Shown here piece by piece: positions 59,911 to 64,000 of a DNA stretch of 64,000 bases (positions are counted from its first letter, which is position 1; every line of letters starts with the position of its first letter). Made by a program: the position numbers and the translations under genes. Source of the DNA: Actinacidiphila alni (GTDB taxonomy: Bacteria; Actinomycetota; Actinomycetes; Streptomycetales; Streptomycetaceae); assembly GCF_900112845.1 (NCBI RefSeq), contig NZ_FONG01000008.1, positions 186,001 to 250,000 of the forward strand, read 5' to 3'. A model generated the notes under the pieces. The model searched no databases. It saw only the letters and a list, made by a program, of their open reading frames with translations, and was not told the origin of the DNA.

Positions 59911-60228
59911 ATGGCCGACGACACCGACTTCCCGCCCGAGCTGATCGCAGCACAGAAACGATCCCACCAGGCATGGGCCGCCGTCGAAGAGCACCGTACG
60001 GCCGTGGACACCGCGCGCCGCGCCGAGGCCGAGCCGGTCAAGGACGCCCCGAAATGGACCTCCCCGCACCTTCGCCCGTGGACCGAGGACGAGGACGCCC
60101 GGCACGAGGAGCTGATGATCGAAGCGTCTGCGGCGGCCGAGGCCCTGCACGTCGCGATCGCCGCGGCCGGAGTCGGACACGCCATCGACACGATCCAGGG
60201 CCTCCACAAGGCCGCGCGCGCAGCCTAG
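59911..60228 (+). CDS. Small helical protein, unknown function
   Basis: 105 aa from ATG 59911. Ala/Glu-rich amphipathic helices (SHQAWAAVEEHRTAVDTARRAEAE) with WTSPHLRPWTEDEDARHEELM in the middle. No recognised domain. Follows the DUF5753 gene by 47 nt in the same direction. Confidence 0.75.
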   Translation: MADDTDFPPELIAAQKRSHQAWAAVEEHRTAVDTARRAEAEPVKDAPKWTSPHLRPWTEDEDARHEELMIEASAAAEALHVAIAAAGVGHAIDTIQGLHKAARAA

Positions 60229-60278
60229 GCACGCCCGCCCGGATGCTCGTCTATCAGCGCGGAGCTAGTATCGAACAC

Positions 60279-60626
60279 ATGAGCGAGCTGCCACCGGATC
60301 TGCCGCGCCTCCGTGTCATCGAGACACACCTGCGGCTCCAGCTCGCGGAAGTGCAGCAGGCGATCGCGACGGCTGAGCGGAAGGCGCAGCGGGAAGCGGG
60401 CCGGCCCCTGCCACGGATACAGCCGCCCGCCGGCATGGAATGGTGGCGCCTGGAGCCGATCCAGGGCGATCGCATGCCGATCCTGCACCGGCACGGCTGC
60501 CCCGGCAGCACCGAGCAGATGTCCCCCCTCAACCGCGGCGCCGCGAGAGACTCCCTCGCCAACCCGGCGTACCCCGCGACCCCCTGCCCGCGGTGCCGGC
60601 CGGACCTCGCGCTGCGCGAGGACTGA
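60279..60626 (+). CDS. DUF6233-type protein
   Basis: 115 aa from ATG 60279. Starts LPPDLPRLRVIETHLRLQLAEVQQAIATAE, as in the Streptomyces DUF6233 family, then IQPPAGMEWWRLEPIQG, a HGCPGS motif and a C-terminal ATPCPRCRPD. Function unknown; these occur mainly in accessory or mobile DNA. A strong terminator follows. Confidence 0.82.
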   Translation: MSELPPDLPRLRVIETHLRLQLAEVQQAIATAERKAQREAGRPLPRIQPPAGMEWWRLEPIQGDRMPILHRHGCPGSTEQMSPLNRGAARDSLANPAYPATPCPRCRPDLALRED

Positions 60627-60635
60627 ACGCCGAAA

Positions 60636-60669
60636 GCGCCCCCGCGCGGCCGGAGCCGAGCGGGGGCGC
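60636..60669. terminator. Bidirectional terminator at the cargo / phage-late boundary
   Basis: 10-bp stem GCGCCCCCGC / GCGGGGGCGC with a 14-nt loop, between the plus-strand cargo and the minus-strand phage genes. Confidence 0.85.
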
Positions 60670-60674
60670 AGTGG

Positions 60675-60989
60675 TCAGCCGCGTATCAGCGGCTCGTCTT
60701 CAGGGTCAGGGTCCGGCACCGGGACGCCCGCGCGCAGCAGGGCCGCCACCAGCACACGCTGATACCGGCCCTGCGCCGCGGTCTTCGCCTCCAGCGCGGA
60801 GATCTTCAGGGACTGACGGCTGACGACCGTGGCAATGCCCGCGATCGTCGTCAGGTCGGCGCCGTCCAGATCCGCGGGCTCGTACAACTGAACCTCTGGG
60901 CGGCCCCGGTTGATCCACTTCATCACGACCGCGCCGGCCGTCGTGATGGCGATGGCCAGCACGCCGAGCCAGGTCTCAGGATTCTCCAT
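60675..60989 (-). CDS. Small membrane protein of the phage lysis region
   Basis: 104 aa from ATG 60989. One N-terminal helix (TWLGVLAIAITTAGAVVMKWI), then a hydrophilic coiled region (TIAGIATVVSRQSLKISALEAKTAAQGRYQRVLVAALLRAG) and an acidic tail PDPDPEDEP. This shape fits phage spanin- or holin-accessory-type proteins. It overlaps the upstream gene by 14 nt. It is the last gene of the minus-strand late operon. Confidence 0.75.
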   Translation of the reverse strand: MENPETWLGVLAIAITTAGAVVMKWINRGRPEVQLYEPADLDGADLTTIAGIATVVSRQSLKISALEAKTAAQGRYQRVLVAALLRAGVPVPDPDPEDEPLIRG

Positions 60990-61410
60990 CGGCCCCCACC
61001 ACCACGATCCGCGGCGGACGCGTCACCCGGGCAATCACGTAGATCAGTCCGGCGTGGGACGCCCACGGTGCCACCCCCGACCAGGCCACCCCCACCCCCA
61101 CCATTCCCCCGAGCGCGTAGGCGACCGCCCACAGCAGCGGCGGTACCACCGCCGCCACCAATCCGGACTGGTCCCGCCCCGTGCCGGCCAGCGCGTAGAG
61201 CAGGCAGGCCACGCCGCACGCGATCCACAGACACCCCCAGGCCGTCATCGGCAGCAGGTGCAGCAGCACCGTGATCCCCCGGACGGTGCCGTACCGCGGC
61301 TGTACGGTCAGGCCGGCGCCGTAGGAGATCCAGGCGACCCCGGAGAGCACGAGTGCCAGGCCGCGCCAGCCGACCCGGGCGCACGCCAGCCGGACCGGCG
61401 CGGCCCGCAT
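60976..61410 (-). CDS. Four-helix membrane protein of the phage lysis region
   Basis: 144 aa from ATG 61410, which overlaps the holin stop by one base (TGATG). About four hydrophobic segments (LALVLSGVAWISYGAGL, GITVLLHLLPMTAWGCLWIACGVACLLYALA, LVAAVVPPLLWAVAYALGG, HAGLIYVIARV). No family recognised. Its position after the holin suggests a lysis or superinfection role. Confidence 0.75.
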   Translation of the reverse strand: MRAAPVRLACARVGWRGLALVLSGVAWISYGAGLTVQPRYGTVRGITVLLHLLPMTAWGCLWIACGVACLLYALAGTGRDQSGLVAAVVPPLLWAVAYALGGMVGVGVAWSGVAPWASHAGLIYVIARVTRPPRIVVVGADGES

Positions 61411-61922
61411 CACACCCCCTTGGCCAGCGAGGCGCTGTCCTTGGTGCCGAAGGCCCGCGCGAGGATGCCCTTCACGAGCGATCCCGCCGCGGCGACGCCG
61501 CCGGCCGCGACGCTCTGCCAGAAGCTCAGGTGCCCGACGGTGTCGGTGGTCGCGGTGATCAGGACACCGCCGGTCGCGACGACGAAGGTCGACGCCACCC
61601 GCTCGGCGAGGTCGACGGCGTACGTCCTGGCGTCCTTGACGACGGTGGTCACGGGCGGAAGTCCGATGCTGCTCATGGCGAATCCGTTCTGCTGGGTGGG
61701 GATCGGCGTCTCGGTGGCGCCGAAGACGTAGGCGACGAGGGCGGCGATGTCCGCCTCGGTCATGTCCGGTTGGTGCTCGGCCAGGCCGTCGACCAAGTCC
61801 CGGACGGCGAGCCCGGCCTTGCTGCGGCCCTCCTTGCGAGCGGCGGCTTCGGCCTCGGCGCCGGCCATCCACCACCGGTACTCAGGTGTGCCGCGCGCGG
61901 GGAGTTCGGCGGCCACGGTCAC
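61410..61922 (-). CDS. Holin (r1t-like) with N-terminal extension
   Basis: 170 aa from GTG 61922. The last about 90 residues are the holin pattern: charged start DLAERVASTFVVATGGVLIT (helix 1), SFWQSVAAGGVAAAGSLVKGILA (helix 2), ARAFGTKDSASLAKGV. The first about 80 residues (TPEYRWWMAGAEAEAAARKEG, ALVAYVFGATE) are extra; an internal ATG at 61676 would give the holin alone. Overlaps the endolysin stop (GTGA). Confidence 0.75.
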   Translation of the reverse strand: MTVAAELPARGTPEYRWWMAGAEAEAAARKEGRSKAGLAVRDLVDGLAEHQPDMTEADIAALVAYVFGATETPIPTQQNGFAMSSIGLPPVTTVVKDARTYAVDLAERVASTFVVATGGVLITATTDTVGHLSFWQSVAAGGVAAAGSLVKGILARAFGTKDSASLAKGV

Positions 61923-62767
61923 GCCTTGAGCCGGGCCGCGAGCAGGTCGGCGATCTCGGCCGCCGTCGCCGGGCGCGGGAGCAGCGCGGCCACCTTCGCC
62001 GCCAGGGCGTCCAGGTCGACGCCGCCGACCGCGAGCTTGGCGACCTTCGCGTCGAGCGCGGCGACGGCGGACGCGGCCTTGGCGCTGTTCGTCTCGGCGT
62101 TGACGAGCGCCTGGTGCATGTCGTGCTTGTCGCCGGCCTTGGTGTTCTTGTAGGCCCAGACATCGACGGGTGCGGGCATGGTGTCCTCCTCGGGCTTGTT
62201 CTGCGGGGTGGTGGGTGCGGCCGGTCCGGTCCAGCGCCAGGCGGCGACCGGCTTGCCGCCGCGCGGATCGGCGGGGTCGGCGGTCGGCGGGCAGATCCCG
62301 TCGGGAAAGCGCGGCGCGAAGTAGCCGACGACGTGCGACGAACGGCGGAGCGTCTTGTGCGACCAGACGCCGTTGCCCTGGCCGTTGTCGGTCGAGCCGG
62401 CCTTCACGGAGTTGCCGCCCTTGGTGTAGACGTAGACCTCGTCGAACCCCGTGACGATCTCCGTGTGGCCGCCGTTCGACAGGTTCACCCAGGCGCCGAG
62501 GCTGGGGTACTCCGACCACTGGCCGCGCTGCTTCGCCCAGTTGGTGAAGACGTTGACGTTGTCGACCTTCGGCACGACAGCCTTCAGGTCCACGTCGGCG
62601 TACATGTCCCAGTCGAAGATCACGCACCAGGAGACGCGGTTCTCGCCGAACTGCTTGCCGAACTCGGTGTCGTTGTCCCAGCCGTCGGAGCTGTTCCAGT
62701 GCTCGTAGATCCGCTCCGGAACGGCCATCACGTGGTCGACCAGGCGGCGCCAATCGGGTGTGACCAT
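61919..62767 (-). CDS. Phage endolysin with CHAP-like amidase domain
   Basis: 282 aa from ATG 62767. N-terminal catalytic domain with Cys48 (ENRVSWCVIFDWDMY) and His101 (NLSNGGHTEIVTGFD), spaced as in CHAP cysteine amidases/peptidases; KTLRRSSHVVGYFAPRFPDG closes the domain. A linker with GGKPVAAWRW follows, then an Ala-rich helical C-terminus (ALDAKVAKLAVGGVDLDALAAKVAALLP). It degrades peptidoglycan for release. Coupled to the holin downstream. Confidence 0.85.
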   Translation of the reverse strand: MVTPDWRRLVDHVMAVPERIYEHWNSSDGWDNDTEFGKQFGENRVSWCVIFDWDMYADVDLKAVVPKVDNVNVFTNWAKQRGQWSEYPSLGAWVNLSNGGHTEIVTGFDEVYVYTKGGNSVKAGSTDNGQGNGVWSHKTLRRSSHVVGYFAPRFPDGICPPTADPADPRGGKPVAAWRWTGPAAPTTPQNKPEEDTMPAPVDVWAYKNTKAGDKHDMHQALVNAETNSAKAASAVAALDAKVAKLAVGGVDLDALAAKVAALLPRPATAAEIADLLAARLKA

Positions 62768-62781
62768 GAGCCCTCCCCGGG

Positions 62782-63318
62782 CTAGTTGCTCTCCCAGCGG
62801 GCGCGCAGGTAGCTGGTGTAGTCGAAGCCGCCGTTGCTGGTGGTGGACAGGGATCCGCCGCTGGACTGGTAGCCGCCCAGCTCGATGTAGTCGCCGACGG
62901 CGAGCGCGACGTCGGTGGCGGTGAACGCGGTCGTGGCGAAGCCGCTGACGGGCGCGATGATCTGCTCGCTGGTGGGGACGGTCGTGCCGTTCTTGGTGAT
63001 CCGGGAGGCACGGAATCCGCTGGTGTTCGTTGCCCAGCAGACGCTGGCCTGGACGGAGTAGGTGCCGGCGACCTGGCACACGTACCGGCTGGTGTTGGTG
63101 GCGGTGGAGTGGCCGCCTTCTGTGTCGATGATCTCGGTGTCGAAGGTGATGCTGGCGAAGGTGGCGTTCGCGACGGCCTGGGCGGAGGACTGGTAGCCCC
63201 AGAAGGCGGGGGTTCCGGTGAGGAAGTCCCCGAGCGCCTTGACGTTGGCGTTCCACAGGGCGCCGGTGATCAGGTCGCCGGGGGCTTTCTGCGCCATCAC
63301 GGGGACGATGCGGGGCAC
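62782..63318 (-). CDS. Phage fibre / C1q-like structural protein
   Basis: 178 aa from ATG 63318. APGDLITGALWNANVKALGDFLTGTPAFWGY start is usual for small phage structural or tail-associated proteins; the rest (YVCQVAGTYSVQASVCWATNTSGFRASRITKNG, GDYIELGGYQSSGG) has the jelly-roll beta pattern of C1q/TNF-like domains. It may be a receptor-binding or decoration protein. 9 nt after the tail gene. Confidence 0.8.
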   Translation of the reverse strand: MPRIVPVMAQKAPGDLITGALWNANVKALGDFLTGTPAFWGYQSSAQAVANATFASITFDTEIIDTEGGHSTATNTSRYVCQVAGTYSVQASVCWATNTSGFRASRITKNGTTVPTSEQIIAPVSGFATTAFTATDVALAVGDYIELGGYQSSGGSLSTTSNGGFDYTSYLRARWESN

Positions 63319-63327
63319 GGGCGCCTC

Positions 63328-64000
63328 CTAGTAGGCGAATGTCGCGGTGTCGAACATCGAGGTGGCGGTGTCCCATGCGGCCGGGTTGGTGAGTCCGGTG
63401 GGCAGCAGCTCGGTCACCGCAATGCCTGCGGCGTGGGCCTTGGCCAGCGGCGCGGTCAGGGTGATCACCGCCGACGTCCAGCCGGGGCTGGTGTTGCCGA
63501 CGGACTGCACGGTGACGGTCTCGGCGTTGGTGACGCCGGGCTCGATCTTGAGCTGCTGCCCTTGGGCGAGCTGTGCGGCCAGCGGGTTGGTGTTGTCCTG
63601 GCTGTTGTTGACGGTGATCGTGGTCGCGCCGATCGCGGCGGCCGTCTTGAGGGTGGTGTGCCAGGCGGCGAAGAGGCCGTAGGGGGTGGTGTCGGCTGGG
63701 GAGGTCTGGACGGTCAGGACGGCGTCGCCCTTGTCGTCGAGCGTCCAGGCGAGGTTTTCGACGAACTGCTCGTAGCTGGTGGCCGGTGCGCCGACGGGGC
63801 GGCGCATGACGCGGACGCGGGTGCCCAGCTCCAGGGCGAGGCAGACCGGCCACAGCGCCGGGTAGGCCGACGGGTGGAGCTTGATGCCGGCCAGGCGCAT
63901 CAGCGGCTGCCGGTAGCGGGAGGCGAGGTAAAACGCGGCGTCCTGGCACTCCAGCGGGTCCAGGGAGTTGATCGTGCGGGACAGCGTCCGGGGGGCGTAT
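63328..64000 (-). CDS. Phage minor tail/structural protein, 5' end beyond the window
   Basis: The frame is open from 64000 down to the stop at 63328 (224 visible residues); an ATG at 63900 is internal, because upstream codons continue in frame (TINSLDPLECQDAAFYLASRYRQPL). Contains GTRVRVMRRPVGAPATSYEQFVENLAWTLDD, a segment typical of actinophage minor tail proteins, and NPAAWDTATSMFDTATFAY at the end. First visible gene of the late operon. Confidence 0.78.
   Translation of the reverse strand, partial: YAPRTLSRTINSLDPLECQDAAFYLASRYRQPLMRLAGIKLHPSAYPALWPVCLALELGTRVRVMRRPVGAPATSYEQFVENLAWTLDDKGDAVLTVQTSPADTTPYGLFAAWHTTLKTAAAIGATTITVNNSQDNTNPLAAQLAQGQQLKIEPGVTNAETVTVQSVGNTSPGWTSAVITLTAPLAKAHAAGIAVTELLPTGLTNPAAWDTATSMFDTATFAY

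Overview
The window is high-GC actinobacterial DNA, almost certainly a Streptomyces or close Streptomycetaceae chromosome. The evidence is strong G/C third-position bias, GTG and TTG starts, ATGA/GTGA overlaps between neighbouring genes, and marker genes typical of the genus: an HrdD-type sigma factor, SepX/GlpR with its gephyrin-like partner, DUF6879, DUF5753 and DUF6233 proteins. No plasmid, rRNA, IS element or CRISPR array was seen.

Layout. 1-3.7 kb: the 3' part of a secreted ricin-lectin/VCBS-repeat protein, a secreted protein of unknown function and a small hydrophilic protein. 3.8-8.5 kb: a translationally coupled Baeyer-Villiger-type monooxygenase / esterase / short-chain dehydrogenase operon facing a MerR regulator, with a dyad between them. 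8.6-11.6 kb: DUF2630, a small GNAT, then an Ada-AlkA fusion coupled to O6-methylguanine methyltransferase (alkylation repair). 11.7-17.6 kb: a YfhO membrane protein and a TetR-MMPL exporter pair. 17.7-20.5 kb: ribA, an AEC transporter, a DHFR-like reductase and tRNA-Ala(CGC). 20.5-26.5 kb: the sepX/glpR - GNAT - mogA - moaC - glp - galU cluster and a divergent folate cyclo-ligase. 26.5-40.1 kb: penicillin-acylase-like enzyme, K+/H+ antiporter, MFS, FmdB protein behind a CIRCE element, mtnP, a CpaB/RcpC-like protein, mscL, a Cds1-like PLP enzyme, LtrA, a VIT-type protein and hrdD with a sigma-R promoter. 40.1-54.2 kb: GNAT, extradiol (DODA/LigB) dioxygenase, His-rich lipoprotein, two paralogous DHA2 exporters, TetR, MarR, an ABC ATPase, a large membrane protein, a CE1758/CE1759-type flavin pair, a DJ-1-like protein, and an oxidoreductase/TetR pair. 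54.2-56.4 kb: a secreted lamin-tail/beta-propeller protein and tRNA-Arg(CCT).

56.5-64 kb appears to be the end of a prophage inserted at the 3' end of tRNA-Arg(CCT). On the minus strand run a tail protein (cut by the window edge), a fibre-like protein, an endolysin, an r1t-like holin and small membrane proteins. Between these lysis genes and the tRNA lies cargo: XRE regulators, a DUF6879 protein and four tiny chained genes.

The most interesting signal is a shared palindrome, TTGA-N4-TCAA. It occurs upstream of marR (its own promoter), twice before the dioxygenase, between the flavin-monooxygenase operon and the DJ-1 gene, and before ribA. In three of these promoters it covers the predicted -35 box. 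This suggests one MarR-type (RosR-like) redox or electrophile regulon joining flavin supply, flavin-dependent oxidation and ring cleavage.
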